This document shows, piece after piece, positions 1 through 7,192 of a stretch of DNA of 55,596 bases. Source of the stretch: a bacterium (GTDB lineage Bacteria; Desulfobacterota; JAPLJL01); NCBI GenBank assembly GCA_028713675.1, contig JAQTNV010000022.1, positions 1 through 55,596 of the forward strand, in the 5' to 3' direction. Position numbers and translations under genes: made by a program. Numbering within the stretch: the first letter of the stretch is position 1; the number at the start of each line of letters is the position of its first letter. The notes beneath the pieces are model-generated. The model did no database searches. It saw only the letters and a program-made list of their open reading frames with translations, and was not told the DNA's origin.

Positions 1-456
1 ATGGCGGTGGCCGGGGCGGCCCTGGGCGGGATCGTCGGGGGCGGCCTGCTCGCTTATTTCTTTCCGCCCAAGCGCTTCCGGAAAAAGATCGGGGGCTGGC
101 AGAAGGTCCTGCCGGCGGGCGAATGCCCGGAAGGGCAGGCGGTAGCCTCGGTTTACTTCGGGATCCCGATTCTGGTCCTGCGGGAGGGCGGAAAGGTGAA
201 AGCTTTTTCCGCCGTCTGCCCGCATCTGGGCTGCATTGTTAAATGGGACACGGAGAAGAAAGTCTTCCCCTGCCCCTGCCACGATTCCTTCTTCTCCGCC
301 CAGGGCCTGGTACAGAAAGGTCCGGCCCGGCCCTACAACCTTTTGCCCTTTGAGACCAAGGAGGAAGAGGGAATGGTCCTGGTCAGCCTGCCGGCTCCGG
401 AAAAACTAAAAGCTTATCCGAGCTGGTTCCGGTTCGCGATGCAGTACGGAGGATAG
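1..456 (+). CDS. Rieske 2Fe-2S subunit of a bc-type quinol oxidase complex (5' end probably outside window)
   Basis: This is the Rieske iron-sulfur subunit that takes electrons from quinol in a membrane cytochrome bc/b6f-type complex. Residues 73-78 read CPHLGC and 91-96 read CPCHDS, giving the cluster ligands C73, H75, C91 and H94 and the usual disulfide pair C78/C93. The Gly that normally follows CPCH is Asp here. A Gly/Ala-rich hydrophobic stretch (residues 4-20) followed by basic residues is the C-terminal part of the N-terminal anchor. Rieske proteins usually carry a twin-arginine signal before this helix, and none is visible, so the true start probably lies upstream of position 1. It is followed by the two split cytochrome b genes, as expected for a qcrA/petC-type operon. 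The fold assignment is very secure; the start is not. Confidence 0.9.
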   Translation: MAVAGAALGGIVGGGLLAYFFPPKRFRKKIGGWQKVLPAGECPEGQAVASVYFGIPILVLREGGKVKAFSAVCPHLGCIVKWDTEKKVFPCPCHDSFFSAQGLVQKGPARPYNLLPFETKEEEGMVLVSLPAPEKLKAYPSWFRFAMQYGG

Positions 457-461
457 ATAAA

Positions 462-545
462 GTAAGCAGTATGCACTAAGCAGTAGGCAGCTCAAAGCCT
501 AAGAGCCTAAGAGTTAAGAAGCCTAAGAGTTTTAAATAAGGAAGC
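462..545. repeat. Heptad word array between Rieske and cytochrome b genes
   Basis: The gap holds degenerate words of about 7 nt such as aagcagt, aggcagc, ctaagag and cctaagag repeated in loose tandem. No ORF or terminator is visible. It is one of many such arrays in the window, each built from different words. Confidence 0.6.
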
Positions 546-562
546 AGAGCCGAAAGAAGAAC

Positions 563-1333
563 GTGAAGGAAAAGATCAAGGAAAAGATTGAATTAATAAA
601 GAACTTCCTGCAGACCTTCTCCACGATGCTCGAGATGCCGGGCGGTCTGACGCAGCTGATCAATACCCTTTGGATGGTCGGCAAAGAATTTGTCCTCAAC
701 TGGCTGGAGGGGCGTTTCCGGATCCGGGAGCCGATTGAAAAAATCCTGGACAAACCCGTTTCCGGCTTCGAGCGCAAGTGGCGTCACTGCTTTGGAGGGA
801 TCACCCTGACCCTGATCGGGCTCCAGCTTGTCACCGGGGTTTTCCTGGCCTTTTATTATATACCGTCCTCGGACCATGCTTTTGAGTCCATCCAGATGAT
901 TACCGACGAAGTGGCCTTCGGCTGGCTGATCCGCGGGATTCATCACTGGGCGGCTTACCTGATCGTGGTCACCATGGTCATCCACATGCTCAAGGTTTTC
1001 ATCACCGGATCCTACCGCCATCCCCGCGAATTTACCTGGGTCAGCGGGGTTCTGCTCCTCCTGGTCACGTTCGGCTTCCTGGCCACGGGCTATCTGCTCA
1101 CTTGGTCCCAGCAGGGGTATTGGGCCTCCCGGGTGGCCATGGGCCTGGCCGGGGAGGTCCCGGTGGTGGGGTGGATCATCCTTCTTTTCGTCCAGGGCGG
1201 CTACGTGATCAAGCAGGCGGCCCTGACCCGTTTCTTCGTGGCGCACGTGTTTCTTTTGCCGGTCGCGATCATTGTCCTCCTGGGCGTGCATTTCGCCCTG
1301 ATCCGGCGGCTCGGGATCCAGAAACCGTTATGA
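563..1333 (+). CDS. Cytochrome b N-terminal half (b6-like), split-type quinol oxidoreductase
   Basis: This diheme membrane subunit houses hemes bL and bH and part of the quinol site. It is 256 aa and carries a longer N-terminal cytosolic extension (about 75 residues) than plant b6. Four helices follow, with heme ligands visible as H127 and H141 (in GIHHWAAYLI and VIHML) and H228 and H243 (in FVAHVFL and GVHFAL). The 15-residue step of the second pair is the b6 pattern rather than the 14 of mitochondrial cytochrome b. The start is GTG at 563, after an AAGAA-type ribosome site. The C-terminal helices are encoded separately 31 bp downstream, as in b6f and related menaquinol complexes. It works with the Rieske gene upstream and with the cytochrome c/CCG fusion downstream. 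Confidence 0.92.
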   Translation: MKEKIKEKIELIKNFLQTFSTMLEMPGGLTQLINTLWMVGKEFVLNWLEGRFRIREPIEKILDKPVSGFERKWRHCFGGITLTLIGLQLVTGVFLAFYYIPSSDHAFESIQMITDEVAFGWLIRGIHHWAAYLIVVTMVIHMLKVFITGSYRHPREFTWVSGVLLLLVTFGFLATGYLLTWSQQGYWASRVAMGLAGEVPVVGWIILLFVQGGYVIKQAALTRFFVAHVFLLPVAIIVLLGVHFALIRRLGIQKPL

Positions 1334-1364
1334 GGAATCGGGGGGAGGAGAGGTAACAAGGAAT

Positions 1365-1805
1365 ATGGCAGAGGAAATTCAGAAAATCGAGACCCCGCAG
1401 ATTCCCAAACTGCCGGAGATTCCCCCCGCGGACGAACTCCCATTTTTCCCCAAGGTGGTTCTGGGGGAAATCCTGGCCCTGATGATCACGATCGGGGTGG
1501 TGGTGGCGTTCGCGGTCATGATCCCGGTCGGGTACGAGGAAAAGGTCAACACCCTGATCACGCCCGCGGGAGTGAAGGCGGAATGGTATTTCCTCTGGAC
1601 CTACCAGCTGATGAAACTCGTCCCCGTCCTGGTGGGAATGGGGATCCTTGGCCTCATCGTGGTCCTGATTTTGATCGTGCCCTGGCTGGACCCGAAACCG
1701 GAGCGGAAGATCAGGGAGCGGATCTGGGTGATCGCGATCGGATTCATGATCCTGGCCGGGATCGGTGTCCTGACCTTCTGGGCGCTTCTCCCGGGAGGAG
1801 AATAA
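1365..1805 (+). CDS. Cytochrome b C-terminal half (subunit IV-like)
   Basis: This 146-aa protein supplies the C-terminal helices of the split cytochrome b. Three hydrophobic segments are visible (about residues 27-50, 75-107 and 120-142). The quinol-oxidation loop reads AEWYFLWTYQL; the family motif is PEWY, or PDWY in low-potential complexes, so the proline is replaced while the catalytic Glu, Trp and Tyr remain. The N-terminal 30 residues are Pro/Glu-rich and soluble. The ATG at 1365 follows a purine-rich GGGAGGAGAGG stretch. Its place directly after the b6-like gene and before a cytochrome c fusion marks it as part of one complex. Confidence 0.88.
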   Translation: MAEEIQKIETPQIPKLPEIPPADELPFFPKVVLGEILALMITIGVVVAFAVMIPVGYEEKVNTLITPAGVKAEWYFLWTYQLMKLVPVLVGMGILGLIVVLILIVPWLDPKPERKIRERIWVIAIGFMILAGIGVLTFWALLPGGE

Positions 1806-1949
1806 TAAAAGCAAATTCCAATGACCAAGCCACAATTACCAAACAATGACTAATGACCAAATTCCAAAGAAGAAAATCCAGAAGGGCTTGGTAATATTAA
1901 GGTTTATTGTGGATTTTGGGTTTGAGGCAAAGAAATTAAACTTATAAAT
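1806..1949. other. AT-rich spacer with imperfect repeats
   Basis: The 144-bp gap is much more AT-rich than its surroundings and repeats short words such as aattccaa, aatgacc and attacc. No gene is visible. A promoter for the following gene could lie here but no convincing -35/-10 pair was found. Confidence 0.45.
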
Positions 1950-3755
1950 ATGGATAGATTTCTTTCTAAATCCCGACTGATCCTGGCCCTGGCGGGCGTG
2001 TTTTTCCTCGCTTCCTCGCTTTTCGCGGCGGAGGAGCCCAAACCCAAGACCGGGCCCGAGCTTTATCAGAGATTCTGCGCCGCCTGCCACGGAGAGAAGG
2101 GCCGGACCTACCAGCCCAACATCGGGGTCAAGCAGGCCGGGAGCGAGGTGATTCCCTCCCTGGATACCGAGTCTTTCCGGAGGGCCCTGACCACCGACGA
2201 GTTCAAGGATATTTTTGACCGCAAGAAAATCATCGAGACGATTTGGAACGGTTCCGAGGTCAAAGGGACCGAATCCACCACCTCGATGCCGGCTTTCAAG
2301 GAGAAACTCACCCCGGCGGAGATCGACCTGATTCTCAATTACCTGGCCACGCTGTCCGGCCAGCGCCCGACCCGTTATTCCGCGGGCCGGCTGGCCTTCC
2401 TGATTGGGATCCTGATCTTTCTCGGCGGGGCGATCGGTGCGGCCTACATGTTAAGCCGTCCGGATTTCCCGGATTCCGCCCTGATCCCGATTGCGAACCT
2501 GGAAACCCGCCAGATCATGGAGCCCAACGCCTGCACCCGCTGCGGGGAGTGCGTCGCCTGGTGCCCGGTTTACGCCATCGACAACGAGCCCCGGCTGACC
2601 GCCCGGGAGAAATGCACCCGTTTCCGGCAGATGGTCAAGGAACAGCAGGGGCCCCTGGCCCGCTGGTTGGGGATCAACCCGGTGTCGAAGGGCAGGGTGG
2701 AGGAGTTTCATAAATTCCTGCTCGAGTGCTCGACCTGCGGGCAGTGCCACATCGTCTGCCCGGCCGCGATCGACACGGTCGATCTTTGGGAGAACATGCG
2801 CCGCTCCTTCGTGGACGGCGGACAGCCCGTGCTTCCCGCCCAGCAGACGCTGATCGCCTCGGTCAAGGCCTACGACAACCCCTGGCAGCAGCCGCGTTCC
2901 TCCCGGGGCAAGTGGGCCAGCCGGGCCAAGCGGGAGAAACGGATCACCGCGGAGCCCAAGAACCTGGCCAAAGAAAAGGCCGAGGTTCTCTATTTCGTGG
3001 GCTGCACGGCTTCCTACGATGTGAATGTCAAGGAAGTGGCGATCAATACCACCCGGGTTTTAAACAAGGCCGGGGTGGATTTCGGGATCCTGGGCAACGA
3101 GGAGCGTTGCTGCGGCTCGGTGCTGCTCCGGATGGGAGACTATGAGTTCGAGCGGCTCGCCGGCCAGAATATCGAAACCTTCAATAACCTCGGGATCAAG
3201 ACCCTGATCACCTCCTGCTCCGGGTGCTACAAGACGATCAAGCAGGATTATCCCCGGGTGGGAAAACTTAATTTCGAAGTTCTTCATATGACCGAGTTCG
3301 TCATGCGGCTGATCAAGGAAGGTAAGCTCAAACTCAAGAAACCGGTCAATTTGTCGGTTACCTACCACGACCCCTGCCACCTCGGCCGGGCCAACCAGCT
3401 CTTCGACGTGCCCCGGGAGGTTCTGAAATCGATTCCAGGGATCGAGTTCCGCGAGATCGAGCGCTTCGGCGAATTCTCCCGCTGCTGCGGGGCGGGGGGA
3501 GGACTGAAGGCCGGCTACCGGGAGGTCCAGGAGGAGATGGCCCGGACGCGGGTGAAGGACGCGATCAAGACCGGGGCCACCGAGTTTGTGACCGCCTGCC
3601 CCTTCTGCTACCAGGCGCTCCTGACCGGGATCCAGGGCCTGAACGCCCCCCTCAACATGCGCGACATCAACGAACTGATCATCATGTCCCTGGAAGACGA
3701 ACCGGGCGAGAAGCCCGCCCAGCCCGAAAAAGTAGAACCCGAAAAACCCGCCTGA
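1950..3755 (+). CDS. Fusion of cytochrome c, membrane helix, 2x[4Fe-4S] ferredoxin and two CCG domains (HdrD-like)
   Basis: This 601-aa protein looks built to carry electrons across the membrane. It has a signal segment (residues 9-26), then a monoheme cytochrome c (CAACH 43-47, probable axial Met113 in TSMPAF), then one transmembrane helix (about 147-168). A ferredoxin part follows with C195, C198, C201, C205 and C260, C263, C266, C270. Last come two CCG domains, C352/C387-C388/C423-C426 and C476/C512-C513/C550-C553, as in HdrD/GlpC/LldE proteins. The predicted topology puts the heme in the periplasm and all iron-sulfur parts in the cytoplasm. The C-terminus is a Glu/Pro/Lys-rich tail. It closes the Rieske/cytochrome b operon, so it may pass quinol-derived electrons to or from a cytoplasmic thiol/disulfide or ferredoxin partner. 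Domain calls are secure; the partner and direction are inference. Confidence 0.88.
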   Translation: MDRFLSKSRLILALAGVFFLASSLFAAEEPKPKTGPELYQRFCAACHGEKGRTYQPNIGVKQAGSEVIPSLDTESFRRALTTDEFKDIFDRKKIIETIWNGSEVKGTESTTSMPAFKEKLTPAEIDLILNYLATLSGQRPTRYSAGRLAFLIGILIFLGGAIGAAYMLSRPDFPDSALIPIANLETRQIMEPNACTRCGECVAWCPVYAIDNEPRLTAREKCTRFRQMVKEQQGPLARWLGINPVSKGRVEEFHKFLLECSTCGQCHIVCPAAIDTVDLWENMRRSFVDGGQPVLPAQQTLIASVKAYDNPWQQPRSSRGKWASRAKREKRITAEPKNLAKEKAEVLYFVGCTASYDVNVKEVAINTTRVLNKAGVDFGILGNEERCCGSVLLRMGDYEFERLAGQNIETFNNLGIKTLITSCSGCYKTIKQDYPRVGKLNFEVLHMTEFVMRLIKEGKLKLKKPVNLSVTYHDPCHLGRANQLFDVPREVLKSIPGIEFREIERFGEFSRCCGAGGGLKAGYREVQEEMARTRVKDAIKTGATEFVTACPFCYQALLTGIQGLNAPLNMRDINELIIMSLEDEPGEKPAQPEKVEPEKPA

Positions 3756-3771
3756 TCCGCTTCTATCTGAT

Positions 3772-3880
3772 TGATCGGAAACTGCTTACTGCCTATGGGC
3801 CCGCCTCTCTTCCTTTATGTCTGACGTTCTGCCCTATCTCCCATCTCCCATCTCCCATCTCCCATCTTCTATCTCCTAAT
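3772..3880. repeat. Heptad word array (cccatct type)
   Basis: After the CCG fusion gene the gap contains cttactgcctatggg words and then a run of cccatct units repeated about five times at 7-nt spacing, ending near the promoter of the next gene. No ORF is supported. Confidence 0.75.
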
Positions 3881-3885
3881 TTGGT

Positions 3886-3914
3886 TTGATTGTTAAGTCT
3901 TTAATGATTAAAAT
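3886..3914 (+). promoter_or_regulatory. Probable sigma70 promoter for the DsrE-like gene
   Basis: TTGATT at 3886-3891 and TAAAAT at 3909-3914 are separated by 17 bp. The expected start near 3921 would give a leader of about 24 nt containing a GGAGTAAAGGA ribosome site before the TTG at 3945. Confidence 0.5.
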
Positions 3915-3944
3915 TTTGAAAAACCCAGGCTGGAGTAAAGGAAT

Positions 3945-4298
3945 TTGATCGAGAGATTTATCATCTTTGTTTCCGAAGGGCCCTACCAGGGCCTGAAGCC
4001 CTACTCGGCCCTGCGCTTCGCCCGTTCCCTCAAGTCCCGCGGGAAAGAGGTGAAAGTAATCTATTTTGCCGACGGGGTCCATTGCGTGAGGAAGGGGGTC
4101 GGACACGGTTCGAAGACCGTGGGGGATTACGAAACCCTGGTCCTGGATGCCCTCGGTGAAGGGGTCAAGATTGCCGCCTGCCCGGCCCCCCTTTCCCTCT
4201 ATAAATATACCGAGGCCGACCTAATTTCCGGGGTGACCGTGGCCGAGAATATCGCCGACGACCTGACTGACGAGTCGGCGAGGCTGCTCTGGCTGTAA
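3945..4298 (+). CDS. DsrE/DsrF-like small protein
   Basis: This 117-aa protein has the look of the DsrE/TusD-like fold: an N-terminal strand (ERFIIFVSEGP), a helix with Arg/Lys (ALRFARSLKSRG), a second strand (EVKVIYFADGV) and a later conserved-type Cys (KIAACPAP, C79). A second Cys, C47, sits in DGVHCVRKG. DsrE relatives relay sulfur via a Cys, but others are structural or of unknown role. The TTG start at 3945 is chosen because GGAGTAAAGGA lies just before it. It is followed by a radical SAM enzyme and a GNAT protein; small DsrE-fold-like proteins accompany such genes in Nit1-type clusters, so a role there is more likely than classical sulfur relay. Family placement is moderate. Confidence 0.65.
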   Translation: MIERFIIFVSEGPYQGLKPYSALRFARSLKSRGKEVKVIYFADGVHCVRKGVGHGSKTVGDYETLVLDALGEGVKIAACPAPLSLYKYTEADLISGVTVAENIADDLTDESARLLWL

Positions 4299-4490
4299 TA
4301 AAAAAGCATAGAGCAAAGGGCATAGAGCACAGAGTTCATCGAAGATAGGAGATCGGAGATGGAAGATTGGGGAAAACCGAGATCCTTCGCTGATGCTCAG
4401 GATGACAGGATAAAAATTAATTACGGATTTCTCCTGACGATTTTTTTATTGACTGCTAAGTACTTACTGCCTACTGCTTACTAAATATTT
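4299..4490. repeat. Heptad word arrays between DsrE-like and radical SAM genes
   Basis: Immediately after the stop codon come gcatagagcaaagg words, then ggagatcggagatgg words, then cttactgcctactgctta words. Nothing coding is visible. The first words match, on the opposite strand, the sequence at the 3' end of the DUF362 gene near 7193. Confidence 0.7.
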
Positions 4491-4503
4491 GGCTGCTTTT
4501 CAG

Positions 4504-5595
4504 ATGTTGTCCCTATCAAAAATTGCCGAGCTGAAAACCGAACTGCAGAGTTTGGGGGTGCGGGTCGAGGCGGATTCGCCCCGGCGCGAGGGAGGGGCGG
4601 GACCCGCCGAGGGGATTACCCTGATCATCGAGCGTATTCCCGCCACCGTCCCGACGATTCCCAGGCTGGCGGGGAAATCGCCTTATTCCCTGAAAGAAAA
4701 AAAAGGGAAATTTGAGCTTTCCCGGGACGGGGTTTCCCGGGGTGAAGTCCGGCTGGGCGGGTCGGCCAGGTTTTACGATGAACTGGATGCCCAGGGCCGG
4801 CCTTTCCGGCTTTCCGCCCTCCTCCACGGGCAGGACTGTCTGGCCACGACGGTCAACCAGGTCTGCGCTTATTACGCCCGGGGAGAAGGCTGCCGGTTCT
4901 GCGGGATCGGGATTTCCCTGGAGCGGGGCCAGACCGTCGCGTTCAAGGATCCGGAAACCCTGGCCCGGGCGGCCCGGAAAGCCAAGGAACTCGACGGGGT
5001 GAAACACGTGACCCTGACCACCGGCACCCAGGATACGCCCGACCGGGGGATCGTGGAACTGGCCCGGGCGGCCCGGGCGATCAAGGAAGCCGCGGGTCTT
5101 TCTGTCCACGCCCAGGCCCTTCCGCCCGAGGATCTGTCCTGGTTAAGGCACCTGGCGGATAACGGCGTAGACACCATCGGCATCCACATCGAAACCTTCG
5201 CTCCCAAGGTTCGGAAACAGATTTCCATTTCCAAAGGCGAGATGGGTGTTTCGCGTTTCATCGAGGCCTGGAAACAGGCGGTTGATATTTTCGGCCGGGG
5301 ACAGGTTTCGAGCTACCTGATCGTGGGGCTGGGGGAGGAGGACGAGGACGTGACCGGGGGCGCCGACCTGCTTGCCGGGCTCGGGGTTTATCCTTTTATC
5401 GTTCCCTTCCGGCCGATCCCCGGGACGCCGCTGGAGAATTTTTCGCCTCCTCCTCCGGAGAGGATGAAAAAAATTTATCTGGAGGTAAAGACCGTCCTGA
5501 AACAGAACAATCTTTCGGCCCGGGAGGCCAAGGCCGGTTGTGTCCGTTGCGGGGCCTGCTCGGCCCTGCCGGTTTATGAGCTCATTCCCGATTGA
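4504..5595 (+). CDS. Radical SAM protein resembling the MSMEG_0568 family
   Basis: The protein (363 aa from the ATG at 4504; a TTG at 4489 would add five residues) resembles radical SAM enzymes of the MSMEG_0568 type known from Nit1 gene clusters. Its three N-terminal cysteines are spaced C-x8-C-x2-C (C121, C130, C133, within CAYYARGEGCRFC) instead of the usual C-x3-C-x2-C. Downstream are barrel-like segments such as HVTLTTGTQDTPDRG and SSYLIVGLGEEDEDV. The C-terminus has C346-x2-C349-x2-C352, a possible auxiliary metal site. The reaction is unknown. The neighbouring GNAT and DsrE-like genes support the Nit1 assignment. The start is uncertain because no good ribosome site precedes either codon. 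Confidence 0.75.
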   Translation: MLSLSKIAELKTELQSLGVRVEADSPRREGGAGPAEGITLIIERIPATVPTIPRLAGKSPYSLKEKKGKFELSRDGVSRGEVRLGGSARFYDELDAQGRPFRLSALLHGQDCLATTVNQVCAYYARGEGCRFCGIGISLERGQTVAFKDPETLARAARKAKELDGVKHVTLTTGTQDTPDRGIVELARAARAIKEAAGLSVHAQALPPEDLSWLRHLADNGVDTIGIHIETFAPKVRKQISISKGEMGVSRFIEAWKQAVDIFGRGQVSSYLIVGLGEEDEDVTGGADLLAGLGVYPFIVPFRPIPGTPLENFSPPPPERMKKIYLEVKTVLKQNNLSAREAKAGCVRCGACSALPVYELIPD

Positions 5596-5633
5596 AATTA
5601 TTTTCTTCAGAGGGGATTTAGAACTTAAATAAG

Positions 5634-6119
5634 ATGAAGATTACCCCCATCGAAATCCGTCCCGTCGGAAACGGGCAGGAACTGGAGGCCGCCCTCGGCA
5701 TCCGGGAAGCGGTTTTCGCCGAAGAGCTGGGGATTTTCTCCGGCTCGGACCGGGACCGGCACGATGAAAAAGCCGTCCACCTGATCGCCCTGGATCGGGG
5801 AAAGGTGGTGGGTACCGTCCGGGTTTACCGGGAAGAGGGGATCTGGATGGGAGGCCGCCTGGCGGTAGACAGGAAGCATCGGAGCGGAGTGGGCCGGAAG
5901 CTCGTTCAGGCGGCGGAAGCGGAGGTCAAACGCCAGGGGGGAAGTTCGATGCAGGCGATGATCCAGGCTCAGAACGTCCACTTCTTTGAGCGGCTGGGCT
6001 GGAAAAAAATCGGCCCGGAAACTGAATATCTCGGCCACCAGCATTATCGGATGGAGAAGGTCTTTGATCGTGACCAAAAACTCGAAACTCGAAACTCGAA
6101 ACCCGAAACCAGTATTTAA
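5634..6119 (+). CDS. GNAT-family N-acetyltransferase (MSMEG_0567/Sll0787-like)
   Basis: This is an acyl-CoA-dependent N-acetyltransferase of the GNAT fold. The N-terminal strand and helix contain ALGIREAVFAEELGIFSGSD, the pattern seen in the GNAT of Nit1 clusters. A strand follows (HLIALDRGKVVGTVRVY), then the acetyl-CoA loop around residues 85-92 (KHRSGVGRK), and the FFERLGWKK segment typical of the C-terminus. The ATG at 5634 lies 38 bp after the radical SAM gene. The last dozen or so residues (around KLETRNSKPETSI) are encoded by a ctcgaaa heptad array, so the natural protein probably ended near residue 146 before the array became part of the reading frame. The substrate is unknown. Confidence 0.75.
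   Translation: MKITPIEIRPVGNGQELEAALGIREAVFAEELGIFSGSDRDRHDEKAVHLIALDRGKVVGTVRVYREEGIWMGGRLAVDRKHRSGVGRKLVQAAEAEVKRQGGSSMQAMIQAQNVHFFERLGWKKIGPETEYLGHQHYRMEKVFDRDQKLETRNSKPETSI
6070..6117. repeat. Heptad array (ctcgaaa) inside the 3' end of the GNAT gene
   Basis: The unit ctcgaaa recurs three times in perfect 7-nt tandem, followed by variants (cccgaaa). It encodes the GNAT tail in one frame and stays open in another, which is why a spurious upstream extension of the next gene exists. Confidence 0.8.
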
Positions 6120-6132
6120 AAGGCCGGACCGG

Positions 6133-6969
6133 ATGAAGAAGGAAAAAGGATTCCCGGAATTTTTAAAGAATAAGACCCTGGCGGTTTTCGACACGGAAAC
6201 CACCGGGTTGAATCCCAACTTCGGGGACCGGGTCTGCGAGGTGGCGGTGCTCCGGTGGAAAAACGGGGAGATCGTCAAAACCTTCCAGACCCTGGTCGAG
6301 CCGCTCCGCCCGGTTTCGCCCGGGGCCTTCGCGGTTAACGAGATCACCCCGGCGATGCTCATCGGCAAGCCGCTTTTCGAGGAGGTGGCCCGGGAGGTGA
6401 TCACGCTCCTCCGGGGCGCGGTGGTGGTCTGCCACAACGCCCCTTTCGATTTCAAGTTCCTGATCGCCGAGTGCCAGATCGCCAGGGTCAAAATCCCGGA
6501 GGTTAAAGTGATCGATACCCTGGCCCTGGCCCGGGAGCATTTCCAGTTTTACAGTAACCGGCTGGGCGAACTCGCGAAGAGCCTGGGGGTCAAGGTCGCC
6601 AAGGAACACCGGGCGCTCGCGGACGTGAAGACCACCCTCGAGGTTTTTCTCGGCCTGGCCCGGGACCTGGAGGAGAGGGGGATGGGGGACCTGGACCGGT
6701 TGACGAATTTCTCGGTCGAATACACCCCCTACCTCAAGCGCCGGGAAACCCCGGTCCCGCCGGAGATCGAGGAAGCGCTGCTGAACAAAAAACTCCTTCA
6801 GCTTAAATACATCTCCGCCGACGGGGAGGAGACCGAGAGACTGGTGGAGCCGCTCGAGCTGATTACCGCCTGGGACGCGGTTTACCTGAAGGCCTTCTGC
6901 CGGCTCCGGAAATCGGAGCGCCATTTCCGCCTGGACCGGATCGTGAAGGCGGGAATTTTCAAAGTTTGA
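6133..6969 (+). CDS. DEDDh 3'-5' exonuclease fused to a WYL-like domain
   Basis: Residues 14-180 form a DnaQ/epsilon-type exonuclease with all DEDDh motifs: D20 and E22 in FDTETTGLN, the Asp of HNAPFDFKFL, and the His and Asp of KEHRALADVKTT. Residues about 210-278 resemble a WYL domain (LLQLKYISADGEETERLVEP ... FRLDRIVKAG), a ligand-sensing or nucleic-acid-binding module common in regulators and defence loci. The ATG at 6133 (MKKEKGFPEF) is preferred; the frame is open further upstream only through the repeat array. Length is 278 aa. Replicative epsilon subunits lack the WYL part, so this is more likely an accessory repair or regulatory nuclease. It stands alone after the GNAT gene. Confidence 0.82.
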   Translation: MKKEKGFPEFLKNKTLAVFDTETTGLNPNFGDRVCEVAVLRWKNGEIVKTFQTLVEPLRPVSPGAFAVNEITPAMLIGKPLFEEVAREVITLLRGAVVVCHNAPFDFKFLIAECQIARVKIPEVKVIDTLALAREHFQFYSNRLGELAKSLGVKVAKEHRALADVKTTLEVFLGLARDLEERGMGDLDRLTNFSVEYTPYLKRRETPVPPEIEEALLNKKLLQLKYISADGEETERLVEPLELITAWDAVYLKAFCRLRKSERHFRLDRIVKAGIFKV

Positions 6970-7192
6970 AAAAGAAGGTGGTAGGTCGTAGGTAAGAGAA
7001 AATCGAAAAGAAAGCACTAGATTCTGTTTCAACCCACCGCCGGAATAACGGGAAAACAGCATCAGCAGGCCGATACACTCCAAAAAGAAATCCCCCTCAT
7101 CCTCACCTTCTCCCAAATGGGGAGAAGGAAGGGTTGAGGGGGTAATATTATTCAGGGTTTTGGGTTAGGCCCTATGCTCTTTGCCCTATGCT
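6970..7192. repeat. Intergenic repeats: heptad words and a long palindrome
   Basis: The convergent gap starts with ggtggtaggtcgtagg words. At 7091-7144 a long inverted repeat (CCCCCTCATCC ... GGTTGAGGGGG, with CTTCTCCC/GGGAGAAG inside) could act as a bidirectional terminator; similar palindromes are common in proteobacterial genomes. The right end (7170-7200) carries ccctatgctctttg words that run into the 3' end of the minus-strand gene. Confidence 0.65.

Noticed and set aside
5986-6132. Upstream extension of the exonuclease gene
   Set aside because: The extra 49 codons overlap the GNAT gene and a repeat array and give a non-domain, basic sequence; the DEDDh domain begins after ATG 6133.
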